From: Rhizopus arrhizus
Lineage: Eukaryota; Mucoromycota; Mucoromycetes; Mucorales; Rhizopodaceae
DNA length: 64,000 bases
Assembly: GCA_024220505.1 (NCBI GenBank)
Contig: JAKZZE010000006.1
Coordinates: 1,426,001 to 1,490,000, forward strand
Direction of reading: 5' to 3'
Below the pieces are notes generated by a model. The model was not told where the DNA came from, searched no databases, and saw only the letters and a program-made list of their open reading frames with translations. A program made the position numbers and the translations under genes. Each line of letters begins with the position of its first letter. Position 1 is the stretch's first letter. Below are positions 23,305 through 34,463 of the stretch, piece by piece.

Positions 23305-23970
23305 GGTCCTTAGAAGAAAGAAAGAGAAAGATAAATCGAGATTATCAATCTAATAAAGTGTATCTGACTTTCAAAGCCACAGTAATATGTTGCATGACTC
23401 ATTTTCTGATAATTTACTGGACAAGAATTATGAAAATTGCATTGGTTCCAATGTTGCTACAGTAGTGTACCATTATAGGCCTTTATGTACATGAAAAGAA
23501 AGATAGGTTAATACTGCATTAAGTAATACAAGTCTATATCACACCTAATGCTGTCAAATGGTTAATAGTTAGACTTGTATAATTTTTTTTTAATATATTG
23601 AAGTCTCCCTATTACTTACTATCTTATACAAAACTGTGGTGCTCTAAAAAAGATATAGAGTATTGAGTTGATTGACTTAATAAAAAGTTACATACTTATT
23701 GCCTCAAAATCATAATAAGCAGTTGTTTTTATAAATCTTTGTTTTTATTTATTCACGCTAAAAATATTATAACAAAAAACCAAAAGTTACAATACCTGTG
23801 AATCTACAATCGAAAAAAATAAATAAAAAACTGCAATAAAAACTGTCAAAAAAAAAAAACTACGACTACAAATGAATATGATTGGTTAATAAACAAAGTG
23901 AGCGCGAATTTGTGCGCGACGTGTTTCATTCTTTCTTTTTTCCTGTCAATTTTTTAATCAAAAAAAAAAA
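23305..23970. promoter_or_regulatory. Divergent ARG7/POL3 promoter region
   Basis: Intergenic DNA between two divergent genes. Near the POL3 start it has an inverted CCAAT box (GATTGG at about 23880) and a GC-rich patch unlike its surroundings, GAGCGCGAATTTGTGCGCGA at 23900-23919. The patch contains TTCGCGC when read on the minus strand, similar to E2F/MBF-type G1/S sites. An A-rich leader follows directly before the ATG. Regulatory function is inference. Confidence 0.35.
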
Positions 23971-26900
23971 ATGAGCGATTTGCATTCAAGTCAGGATATT
24001 AAGATGTCTTCTGCCCCTTTTGAGCCTCATACCAATGCCAAGAAGAGAAAGATTACACATAGCGATGCTTTTCAAAAGCAATCTAGTACTTTTGAAGACG
24101 AGTTAATGATGTTGAATGAAAGCATGGATCAAGATATTAAATGTAAAATTTATATAAATTGCAGTAGAACTTTGTTTATTAATTTATGTAATTAGTTGAA
24201 AATACAGAACATGCATGGTCTCGTCCATCGCCCTCACCACTTGATCCTTCAAAAGATAAACTTGGTAGAATGCAAATTTATCTTTGTTTTGCTTTTGTAT
24301 TTATGACTTTTATGTATAGTATTTCAACAAATTGAAGTTGACGACTACATGGATTATACTGTTCGTAAACCAACAATTAGACTTTATGGTGTTACGCAGG
24401 TAAAACGGAAGCTACTCCCAAAACAGCAAAAGCTAACAATAAAAAAATAGGAAGGAAACAGTGTCCTTTGTCATGTCAAAGGTTTTTACCCATATTTTTA
24501 TTTTCCTGCTCCTGTTGGATTTCAGCGCAGTCACCTTGCATCCTTAAAACAATCTTTATCTGTAAGCTGAGTACAACTGAAATGACAGCTTTGTATTAAT
24601 ACTTTATTAGACTGCAGTAGGATTTGGCAATATTATAGATAATGTGGATATTGTTATGAAGCAAAGCATTTACGGTTACCAAGGAGATGTAAAAACCCCA
24701 TATATTCGAGTGACAGTCTATGATCCAAAGGATATTTCAAAATGCAAAGGCAAAATAGAATCTGGAATCACAGTTGCTGGTTTAGATCGCCCATGCCGAG
24801 CAGATACAACATTTGAAAGTAATATTAGCTATGTGCTTCGATTTATGATTGATTGTAAAGTCACTGGCTCGAATTGGATTGAGTTACCCCCTGGAACTTT
24901 TTCTTTTGTTAATAAAAGAACATCTGAAATACAATTAGAAGTTGAAACATCGTAAGTAGGATAGAAAAAAAAGAACAAAATAAGAGAGTTATTAAAAAAC
25001 TATACAGATATGACAAGCTTATAAGCCATGTGCCTGAAGGTGAATGGTCTGGTATTGCACCTCTAAGAATTTTAAGCTTTGATATTGAATGTGCTGGTAG
25101 AAAAGGCATTTTTCCCGAACCAAGTGTTGATCCTGTTATCCAGATAGCCTCTGTTGTTCAAATACATGGTAATATAAACAACGCTTATTATATGTTAATA
25201 GGTTTTTGATTGTGTTGATTAGGTCAAAAAAAACCATTTATTAGAAATGTGTTTACGTTGGATACATGTGCTCCAATCGTAGGATCTCAAGTGCTATGTT
25301 TTGATGATGAAAGTGAGCTTTTGAAAAAATGGAGTGAATTTATTAGAGAAGTGGATCCTGATATGATTATTGGTTATAACACAACCAATTTTGATTTTCC
25401 TTATCTACTGGATCGAGCGCAGCATTTGGGTGTTAATAAATTTCCTTTTCTGGGTAGAATCAGTGGTGTAAAGACAGAAGCAAAAGATACAAAGTTTCAA
25501 TCCAAAGCATTTGGTCAGCGTGAGAACAAGTCTATCAACTTAGAAGGCCGACTTCAATTAGATATGCTTCAAGCTATTCAACGAGATTATAAACTTCGTT
25601 CGTATACCCTCAACTCTGTTTCAGCAGAATTTTTGGGTGAGCAAAAGGAAGACGTTCATCATTCGATTATTACTGAACTACAGAAGGGAAATCCTGAAAC
25701 ACGTCGTCGTCTGGCTGTGTATTGTTTAAAGGATGCTTTTTTGCCGTTGAGACTAATGGATAAACTCATGTTGTTGTTTAACTACACTGAAATGGCAAGA
25801 GTCACTGGTATTCCTTTTAATTATATCTTGGTTCGTGGACAGCAAATCAAGGTTGTGTCTCAACTTTATCGTCGTGCTCTTGAGCAAGATTTAGTAATTC
25901 CTGTCATCAAATCTGAAATTATGGATGAACCTTATGAAGGTGCCACCGTCATTGATCCTGAGAAAGGATATTATGATGTCCCAATTACCACATTGGATTT
26001 TACTTCTCTGTATCCATCTATTATGCAAGCACACAATTTGTGTTATACAACCTTATTAAAGCCTGAAGTAGCACAAAGATTGGGTTTGGTGAAAGACGTA
26101 GACTATGAAGTAACACCCAACAATGACTTATTTGTCAAAGCTACTCGTCGAAAAGGCTTGCTTCCTGAAATTTTATCTGATTTACTAAGCGCCCGAAAGC
26201 GTGCAAAGAATGATTTAAAAAAGGAAGCAGATCCCTTCAAGCGCGCCGTCCTGGATGGTAGACAACTTGCTTTGAAGATTAGTGCCAATTCAGTTTATGG
26301 TTTTACTGGCGCCACTGTGGGAAAGTTACCTTGTTTACAGATTTCATCTAGCGTAACAGCTTATGGCCGTGGCATGATTATCAAAACAAAAGAAACGGTA
26401 GAAGATCATTTTTCTAAGAAAAATGGCTACAAACATGATGCTAAGGTTATCTATGGTGATACTGATTCAGTTATGATTAAATTTGGTGTTGACAATCTAA
26501 AAGAGGCAATGCAATTAGGAAGAGAAAGTGCCAAATTAGTAACAGAAAAGTTCATTCGACCCATCAATCTTGATTTCGAAAAAGTTTATTTCCCTTACTT
26601 ACTTATCAGCAAAAAAAGATACGCAGGACTTTACTGGACAAGAGAGGACAAGTATGATAAATTAGACGCCAAGGGTATTGAGGTAAACAAAAAATAACCT
26701 TTTATTTTGATTCCAGATTTTTATGGGATTTATAATAGACTGTACGTCGTGATAACTGCCGTTTAGTTTCAAATGTAATTTCGAAATGTCTTGATAAACT
26801 TCTTGTTCAACGTAACGTTGCAGGCGCACAAGAATTTGTAAAACAAACTATTGCAGATTTACTTCAAAACAAGGTGGACTTGTCACAATTAGTTATAACC

Positions 26901-27607
26901 AAAGCATTAAGTAAATCTGATTACGCAAACAAACAAGCACATGTTGAGCTTGCCGAAAGAATGAGAAAAAGAGATGCAGGTTCTGCTCCCGCCCTTGGTG
27001 ATCGTGTAGCGTATGTGATTATTAAAGCAGGAAATAATACACCTGCTTACGATCGATCGGAGGACCCTCTTTACGTATTGGATCACAACATACCTATTGA
27101 CACCAAATATTATCTTGAACACCAATTATCAAAACCTCTCTTACGTATTTTTGAACCAATCTTAGGCGATAAAGCAGAAAGCCTATGTAAGTGATGCACA
27201 TTTTACATTGAAAAAGGTTTGTTAATTTTTTTTTTCCAGTATCTGGTTCACATACACGCACAGTAAATATCGCTACACCCACTGTAGGGGGGCTGATGAG
27301 ATTTGCTGTGAAAACGACTACATGCCTTGGATGTAAATCTCCTCTCCCTCGAGGTGATAATTCTGCTACATGCAAACAATGTTCAGACAAGTTACCTGAA
27401 TTATATCAATATCAATTAAGTACCTTGAAAGACCTTGAAGTTAAATTTTCTAGATTATGGACACAATGTCAACGTTGTCAAGAATCTTTACATCAAGATG
27501 TTATTTGCTCAAATAATGATTGTCCAATCTTTTATATGCGTAAAAAGGCTCAAAAAGATATGAATGAGGTTACTGGAAAGCTAAATAGATTTGATTATGA
27601 ATGGTAA
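23971..27607 (+). CDS. POL3: DNA polymerase delta catalytic subunit
   Basis: Replicative family-B polymerase with 3'-5' exonuclease, lagging-strand enzyme of the nucleus. Nine exons: 23971-24142, 24196-24264, 24320-24399, 24451-24561, 24611-24951, 25008-25168, 25223-26682, 26739-27186 and 27240-27607. They join in frame to 1069 residues, near the usual 1085-1110. Introns are 49-56 bp. The exonuclease motif SFDIECAG is near residue 281. Polymerase motif [15 protein letters not shown], is near 568; the family usually has DFNSLYPS, so an N-to-T change is present. Motif [14 protein letters not shown], is near 662 and motif C, YGDTDS, near 721. The C-terminus keeps both cysteine modules, CysA (CLGC...CKQC, near 977) for PCNA binding and CysB (CQRC...CSNNDC, near 1024), which holds the Fe-S cluster. 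The start is the first ATG after an A-rich leader. Confidence 0.96.
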
Positions 27608-27661
27608 AAAAAATAAAGCGGTCTTTCAAAAATACTTTCTATTATTTTTCTTTTATTTGTA

Positions 27662-28148
27662 ATGACCAAAAGACGCTTAGAAGACTCTGCTTTTGCTAAT
27701 GTCTTACGGCAAAAGCCAAAGGAAGATAGATCAATAAAGCAATTAGCTGGTATATTAAAAAGTATCTCTTTTTATATTATTTTGTCTAATCTGCTTATAA
27801 TAATAGCCAAAAAAACCTTTGAGTTATTAATGAATGCACAAAAAAGATCTAGAGAAATGCACACACAGGAAGACGAAGAAATGCTTTATTTAAAATCGAA
27901 GACATCTCACTGCTTTCGCTGCTCTTGGATCCGTGTTTGCGAAAAATGTAATTTCTGTGAGCAATTTTTTTGCCAAGACTGTACACAGCAATGCATGGCT
28001 TGTCGACTATATCATTGCACTACATGCTCAATAATAGAGTAAGAACAAAAGAAAAAGTATTTCTTCTGAACTGAATTCAATATCCTGTAGCTATTCACAG
28101 CCTATGAACCAAGTATTTTGTTTATCATGCAACCAACAACGAGCCTAA
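27662..28148 (+). CDS. Siva-like cysteine-rich protein
   Basis: Small protein resembling the Siva family, known in animals as CD27-binding apoptosis regulators; the role in fungi is unknown. Exons 27662-27749, 27807-28038 and 28091-28148 (introns 57 and 52 bp) join to 125 residues. The N-terminal half is basic (MTKRRLEDSAFANVLRQKPK) and leads to TFELLMNAQKRSREM, comparable to the conserved helix before the cysteine region. The C-terminal half has a dense CxxC series (HCFRC, CEKCNFCEQFFCQDC, CMACRLYHCTTC). It ends after the last splice in YSQPMNQVFCLSCNQQ, which matches the order of the Siva zinc-binding C-terminus. The gene starts 54 bp after the POL3 stop, in the same direction, so the two may share a transcription unit border. 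Confidence 0.65.
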
Positions 28149-29418
28149 AATATTCGTGCAGACAACCATGTAAAACGCTAGGTATCACTTTTTAAGTGTT
28201 TGTGAAAATAATTATTCTTTGTAAATATTAAATTGGAAATGTGCTCATGAGGTATTATTACCTTCTCCTATTGGAAATTGTGTAAAAAGTAGTATCTTAT
28301 AATGTGTCGAATGTGATCTCTTACAATTGTTATTTTGTATACTCTTTTTAGACACCATATGCAGAAACTTGAGATAGCTTAACAAAACACTTATATCGAT
28401 GCTGATGTGTATATACATTGTGTTGAGTTTAAACCTCTTATTTTTAATGCTTTTTCTTCAATATCGCTCTACTTAATTGAAGGATATTTTCGCCATTAGT
28501 TGATTATACTTATGTGTTTAATGTCATGTTTAAGACCTTCACTTCGAAATGCTTATTGTGGATTGAGTTTCCCTATTGAAAGATAATCTTTGGTGTCTTT
28601 ACTATCAACCAGAAGCTTGCTTCCGTTAGTGATAATACAATTAATTCAAAGAAAAAACTAAAACAAAGACGTAATAGGTTTTACTTTTACCTTCCATTAA
28701 GATGGTTTTTGTAAAATGTATTTATCTTGTGTCTTATTGAAATACAATAGTTTCTTTTTCTTGCCCATAAAATAATCCAACAATTGAAAGCATCAATGTG
28801 CTCATCGATTTTTTTTTGTGAAAGGCTTTTATTCAGGTGTTAGTAGAGTCCGATAACCATTTAAATTAAAATAGAAATATGATAAAGTACAAAAAAATAT
28901 TACATTATTTACGTGCTGTTACGTGAGTTCAGACGACTTCTGTTTTCCAAGTCGATTTTGCTTAGACGGAACGTTGTTCTTGCTGCAGCTTCATCAGGAC
29001 ATAAAGTAGCATCATCAAGTATAAATTTCCGGTAACTTTACCATAACGATCATAGAGCACAGGCGACAAAAGTCTGTCCATCGAAAGAGAATTGAGGAAG
29101 CACGTTCATTTCCGAAGCCATTGGGAGTGAGATATGCTTCTATCAGGGAGGGATTGGTTGTAAAAGGAATCTAGAGGCTAATTTCAACCTTAACGAGTGT
29201 TTTAGAGGACATGACTACAGAAACTGTTTATCAGCATCCTCCCTTCACATAGGGGACAAAAAGGGGATGGAAAAGGTTGTAGGAACGAGGTGATGCAGGC
29301 GAAATCTGCAAGACAGTTTTGGACGAAATGTTCGCCAGAGTACTGTCTGTGCACAGGGCGACATGAGAGAGCACCAGAAGTTAATCCACCAATTCCCAGA
29401 AACAACAGGGTAAGTAGC
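28149..29418. other. Intergenic, with unassigned minus-strand fragments
   Basis: No host gene is supported. Minus-strand frames at about 28940-29400 are coherent over short stretches (for example LYDRYGKVTGNLYLMMLLYV, and FCPLCEGRML with a CxxC pair). They carry several stops and I cannot assign them. They may be the edge of the transposon cluster. Confidence 0.4.
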
Positions 29419-29496
29419 TGTTAAGGATACATAAGATTATAGTCACTTTATTTTAGTAAAAGGAATCAGATATAATCCTGAATAATATGTTGACAT

Positions 29497-30668
29497 TGTT
29501 TAGGAAAGGGGAGTTTTAGGTAAATATAATATAGCAATCAAAGATAAAGAAATACTGTTAGAACTTGGTATCTCTTTATTAAGTTAAGATAACTATTGTA
29601 TGATAAAAATAAATTCTACATGTAAAAAGTGAGAGTATTTATAGACATGATACGGATAAAGAATTAGGACAGATTTATAATCAATTTGACAGAATAGATG
29701 ATTACTATTTCTAATTATTAGTTTAGCCTGTTCCTAGCTTGTATTGTCAATTATGCTATTGGGATGGTTTCAGATAACTCTGGACATAGGACTATTTAAG
29801 GAGACAGTACGGATGAATATAAAGACTTTTAGTTCCGTGATTGGATATCATTGTTAACAATAATATCTCAGTCAGGATAAATGTTTTCATGACTAATGAT
29901 GATCCGGTAAGTAATCGTCATTCCTTATTCAACATGCTCATACTATCACTAAACTATATTACAACTGTTATATTCTGGTAAAGTAATTAAGGATAACAAT
30001 AAAACCAAAGAATACTTTTTGAGACTGAACTTTATTTAAGACAATCTTAATTGTTAAAAAGAAATCATTACAAAGTCTACTATTTATATTCTTCTATCAG
30101 TTGGCGGGTAAATGAGTAGTTATGAGCGTAGATCCAATAATTGACATGTTTGATTGAAGAATGATCACTGAATCGATTATGAAAATTTTTAATTCGTTGT
30201 TTTTATAGATCTTATTGTTCTTTAACTGATCTGGGATAATTGTCCCGTCTTCATTGAGAGGAAAGATATATTTATATGAAATGCCTCCAGTCAGATCAAA
30301 GTTGACTAGGTACCTGATCCATTATTATTCATTTACAGAATTGATGAATAGTAAAGGTCATGACTTATTTATTGTTCATGTTTACTTTATAGAATGAATC
30401 TAATAGTGATAGTTTTATATAAAAAGAAGAAGAATATATTTTATTTGATAAAGATTTAAATTATTATCTTTTATCAATTTTAATATACTTCTTTTAGTTG
30501 TGATTATTCAATGTCCGTTATGATCAGACGCTGTTCTACAACAACAACCATGTCATCTTATTTGACTATGTGAAGTTAATATGAATAAAGCTTAATATAA
30601 AAATCTAATCAAAGTATTTTATTGATCTGTGTTGGGAATAATGTTATAAATGATTCCAAGTTATGTCA
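29497..30668 (-). mobile_element. LTR E1, inserted in the centre of the palindrome
   Basis: A unit from TGTTTAGG to CCAAGTTATGTCA (TG...CA), flanked by the tetranucleotide ACAT on both sides (29493-29496, 30669-30672). Its net length is about 589 bp after removing the nested LTR at 29966-30543 and one TSD. Read on the minus strand it has a TATA-like CTATAAATACTC and an AATAAAG signal, in LTR order. It is an inverted copy of E2. Confidence 0.65.
29966..30543 (-). mobile_element. Solo LTR D inside LTR E1
   Basis: A 578-bp unit TGTTATATTC...TTCTACAACA with a perfect 5-bp duplication ACAAC (29961-29965 and 30544-30548). The intact sequence ATTACAACCATGTC is preserved in the inverted copy E2, which confirms the insertion point. 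On the minus strand GAATATAAATAG and AAATAAAG signals occur in LTR order. No internal region, so it is a solo LTR. Confidence 0.8.
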
Positions 30669-30740
30669 ACATATTATTCAGGATCATATTTGATTCCTTT
30701 TACTAAAATAAAGTGACTATAATCTTATGGATCCTTAACA

Positions 30741-31328
30741 GACATAACTTGGAATCATTTATAACATTATTCCCAACACAGATCAATAAAATACTTTGAT
30801 TAGATTTTTATATTAAGCTTTATTCATATTAACTTCACATAGTCAAATAAGATGACATGGTTGTAATATAGTTTAGTGATAGTATGAGCATGTTGAATAA
30901 GGAATGACGATTACTTACCGGATCATCATTAGTCATGAAAACATTTATCCTGACTGAGATATTATTGTTAACAATGATATCCAATCACGGAACTAAAAGT
31001 CTTTATATTCATCCGTACTGTCTCCTTAAATAGTCCTATGTCCAGAGTTATCTGAAACCATCCCAATAGCATAATTGACAATACAAGCTAGGAACAGGCT
31101 AAACTAATAATTAGAAATAGTAATCATCTATTCTGTCAAATTGATTATAAATCTGTCCTAATTCTTTATCCGTATCATGTCTATAAATACTCTCACTTTT
31201 TACATGTAGAATTTATTTTTATCATACAATAGTTATCTTAACTTAATAAAGAGATACCAAGTTCTAACAGTATTTCTTTATCTTTGATTGCTATATTATA
31301 TTTACCTAAAACTCCCCTTTCCTAAACA
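30741..31328 (+). mobile_element. LTR E2, inverted copy of E1
   Basis: 588 bp, from GACATAACTTGG to CCTTTCCTAAACA. It matches E1 in inverse orientation except that the first T of the expected TG terminus is absent. It directly abuts the right arm of the palindrome on its left and the gag-like frame on its right. CTATAAATACTC near 31180 and AATAAAG near 31243 lie in plus-strand LTR order, so it could have driven the frame that follows. Confidence 0.55.
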
Positions 31329-31980
31329 TATGGAGAATTTAGACAAAGAGCAAAAATTGAGGACGAAAACTATGAGGGAGAGTTCGAACTCCCAGACGAG
31401 ATTCTCGACGACTTGGAAAACACTCCTAAAATTGAATTCACTCAAAGGTTCAGGAAGTACCAAAAGTCACTTCCAAGATACGAAAAGGGAAAATGGACGT
31501 CTGCTGAAACTATCAACAAATGTATCCATGCCGACCTCAAGAGAGAGAATCTTGACAGCTATCAAGTCATCTCCAATCACTATCGACACTCCGACAAACT
31601 CCGAACAGCAGGAACAGCTGCAACAGAAATATTTCAGGAACTACAAAGTCTCATCGGTCACGAAGACAGCGTCTTCACAAACGTCTTGGAAAAAACTAGA
31701 CGATTGGCAATTTTTGCATATGCAAATGCAAAATTTATCGATCAAGAAGCAAAGGAGATTGCAACAAAAGCCTTGAATCTCCCAGCCAGTATCAGACACC
31801 TTGGGGAAAAAGAAGAAACAGAAAAGATACAGGCATTTACTCCCGAAGTTGTCGAACAAGTTCATAAAGCACGCGTCGAATAATCACTTCTCAGAGGCAA
31901 TGCTAGAGGATCCACCAATTATAACCGAGGAGGATTTAATTCTAGAGGGAAAAATTTCAACTTTAGAGGACAGTCACTAG
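31329..31980 (+). pseudogene. Gag-like protein of a DIRS-type element
   Basis: A frame open from about 31340 to 31883 encodes an acidic start (DENYEGEFELPDEILDD), then a basic helical region. After one stop it continues into an RG-rich tail (NRGGFNSRGKNFNFRGQ), typical of nucleic-acid binding Gag C-termini. No ATG is in frame at the left edge because LTR E2 ends there. Function is inferred from position just upstream of a reverse transcriptase in another frame. Confidence 0.45.
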
Positions 31981-32110
31981 GTGGCTTTAGATAACTCCAA
32001 GGTAAACAGTCTTTTTTTGGGAGAGGCAACTACAACACCCAGTTTCAGCCGAACGTCAACAACCCACAACGACAACTCCCACAACCACCTCAACAACAAT
32101 AAGCCAGAGG

Positions 32111-33413
32111 TTGGCTCACCCATCTTCAACAACAAGACTCCCTCTATCTCAAGACCGACACTACGAGATACCAGAAGATGGGATACTACCAGGTGGTCGC
32201 CTCCAATCATTCTACCAGTATTGGAAATCCAAAATCTACCATCCTTGGCCGTTAGCAGTAATTCAGGAAGGATATCAAATCCAGTGGAATTCGACACCAC
32301 GCCCATGGAAATATCACCCCATAAAATTGAAGACATTGGAAGACCGACTAGCAGTGGATGAAGCAGTATCGAAATTCTTGGCTGCGGGAATCATCGAGTA
32401 ATCGCCTTCTCAGAGCAGGGAGCATCTGTCAAGTTTCTTCACAATTCAAGAAGAAACCAAAAGACGTCCGATTTTAGATTGCAGAGCATTGAACAAGTTT
32501 GTACAATGTCATCACTTCAAAATGGAAGGTATCCCAGCTTTGAAATCAATCTTGGAGAAAGACGATTTTATCTGCAAGATCGACCTGAAGGACGCATATG
32601 TAGTAGTTCCACTTCATCATCACTCCAGACCATTGGTAACTTTCTTACATCAAGGTACGGTTTACCAGTTGTGATATTTAGGGTTTATAATATAAAAAAG
32701 TACTAAGTCAATCAACAAATATAAAAAATAAGTGAGACTCAAAGTAGGTTGTCCTTTATTCAAGTTAAAAATATGAGGGTATTTATACTTTTCTATCCAC
32801 GGCTAAATAATAGTATTCACAGTATATGATTATTGATTATTAATCGATATTAGACGATGCGTTAATTATATGATTGGTATTGTTTAACATCTTTTATCAA
32901 GAAGTAATTATTAATCCTGATTCAGGAACTTGTTAGAATATTCTGGAGTGGATCGGGATATAATTTTATTTGACGTGGCATAATACAATGTCCGATATTC
33001 CTAATTTGGATGATCATTGTTCGTAGTAATTTACAGTATTACTTTATTATATGTGTAAATACCACACCAGTACAAAACACTGGCATTTGGCCTCAGTGTA
33101 GCCCCCAAATTTTTTCAAAACTAATGCGTTATGCAGTGGAATCATTGAGACAGAAAGGCATCCGACTAGTATATTACCTGGACGACATTTGCTTAGTAAC
33201 GAAACCCAAAAAAGAAATGCAGAAGAATTTGAACGAAACTCTCAAGCGCTTGACGAATCTTGGATTCTTAACCAACACCAAGAAGAGCAACTTGGAACCA
33301 CTCAAAGTACAAGAATTCCTAGGGTTTCAATTCGATACATCAAAGATGTTAATCAAACTACCACAACCAAAACTGAAGAAAATTCTCAGCAGAATCAATC
33401 AAGTAAAAAAGAC
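32111..33413 (+). pseudogene. DIRS-like reverse transcriptase, split by an LTR
   Basis: The peptide GRLQSFYQYWKSKIYHPWPL followed by EGYQIQWNSTPRPW (about 32190-32310) is characteristic of the region before RT in DIRS/tyrosine-recombinase retrotransposons. After one stop codon (32399-32401) the same frame continues through RRPILDCRALNKF and CKIDLKDAYVVVPLH (RT blocks 1-2). An LTR inserts at 32670-33066. Removing it and one CCAGT joins GTVYQ to YKTLAFGLSVAPK in frame. The catalytic YYLDD lies near 33174-33190. RNase H, methylase and recombinase parts are not found; the frame ends at another LTR near 33414. Confidence 0.6.
32670..33066 (-). mobile_element. Solo LTR G inside the DIRS-like RT
   Basis: 397 bp from TGTGATATTTA to TAAATACCACA, ends that are inverted repeats of each other with one mismatch. 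A perfect 5-bp duplication CCAGT flanks it (32665-32669, 33067-33071). On the minus strand AAGTATAAATACC and GAATAAAGG occur in LTR order. The RT frame is restored when the element is removed. Confidence 0.85.
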
Positions 33414-34459
33414 TGTAATAAACGAAGATAAAAAGAAATAAAAAAGCACCAAAACGATAATTACTTTGAGATACTTTTTATTCTTGATTATATCCAAGTT
33501 AAAGTTATCCTTTTTTCAATGAGGCTTTAGGTGGGATATTTATATTCTTTTGAAGAATAATTCATGGGGGTGATTGAGTTAAATCAATTGGTTCTTTCTT
33601 GATGTTTCATTCTGGATTGGGGCATTGCCATCATAACTTGTTCCATGGAATCTTATCTTGTATAATTATATTATAAATTGTTGTTCTAAGCTACTAGTGT
33701 TGCATTTATAAAAAGGCATCCATGGAATTGTTGTTTAAGACGGCACTTGTATTTTGTTCCTGAATGATTATTGGGTTTGAGTAAACTTGGTTACTAAATT
33801 AGTACAGAAAGACTGAAACCTAATAATGGAGACAACAGGAGTCATTAAGGCATCAATCGGATTATTGATAAGAATATTTCTCAATCATTCCTTTAGATCA
33901 ATAAAGTTACTATGCAAGAAAAACAATATTCTATTCTGACATACATAGTCTCTGTTTTGCCAAGTATTAAAATAAGAGACAAAAACTAAAAAAGACAATA
34001 GTTGTGAAACTAATGATTATATGTTGCTTTATTAATAAAAACATTTGAGGCTATTTATACTTTTTGGATGTCTGGGTCTTTACCGCTATTTCAATTGATC
34101 GGTTAAAAGAATAATGTGGGAAGGATGGGAAGATAAAGGAAAGATAGTGGATAATCAATAGCCGCTGTCTTCTTGTCGAATCAAGGGACAATGAAGTAGA
34201 TAAATTATTGATCTAACGATAATTATCGAATAAGATTGGATTGAACTGCCGTTGTTATAATCAGGTTCCGATATAGTCGTGGGAACGCCAATAGAGACAA
34301 CAGGGCAGAGTTAGCTATTGCGGAGATCTCTCGTTTATCCATGAATGCTCACTTTACTAGTTGTGTGGATACAACAGTCTCAATGCAACTAAATACATTG
34401 GATCATAAAAGAGATTATGCAAAGACTTAATACTATAACAGGTTAGTATTATACATGCA
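33414..34459 (-). mobile_element. Probable LTR H, itself interrupted
   Basis: Candidate unit TGTAATAAACG...ATTATACATGCA flanked by AGAC (33410-33413, 34460-34463). Net length is about 617 bp once the nested solo LTR is removed. On the minus strand GAATATAAATATCCC lies about 125 bp from the left end and is followed by GAATAAAAAG, the same spacing as in LTR D. The DIRS-like frame stops at its left edge and does not obviously resume on the right, so the call is tentative. Confidence 0.4.
33953..34376 (-). mobile_element. Solo LTR of the element-1 family
   Basis: 424 bp on the minus strand (TGTTTTGCC...GGATACAACA on the plus strand), near-identical to the element-1 LTRs at 34914-35337 and 40702-41125. 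A perfect 5-bp duplication GTCTC flanks it (33948-33952, 34377-34381). No internal sequence remains. Confidence 0.92.
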
Positions 34460-34463
34460 AGAC

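Larger units (their letters stand above)
29419..30740. repeat. Palindromic (foldback) repeat split by an LTR
   Basis: Arms at 29419-29496 and 30669-30740 are inverted copies with about three mismatches over 70 bases. The outer ends are TGTTAAGG and CCTTAACA. Removing the intervening LTR insertion and one copy of ACAT joins them into a palindrome of about 146 bp centred on AATAATATGTTGACATATTA. No coding capacity is present. It may be a non-autonomous foldback element. Confidence 0.7.

Noticed and set aside
31288..31776. 162-codon frame starting in LTR E2
   Set aside because: Another frame (31413-31883) gives a more protein-like Gag with an RG-rich tail. This one begins in the LTR and is a shadow.
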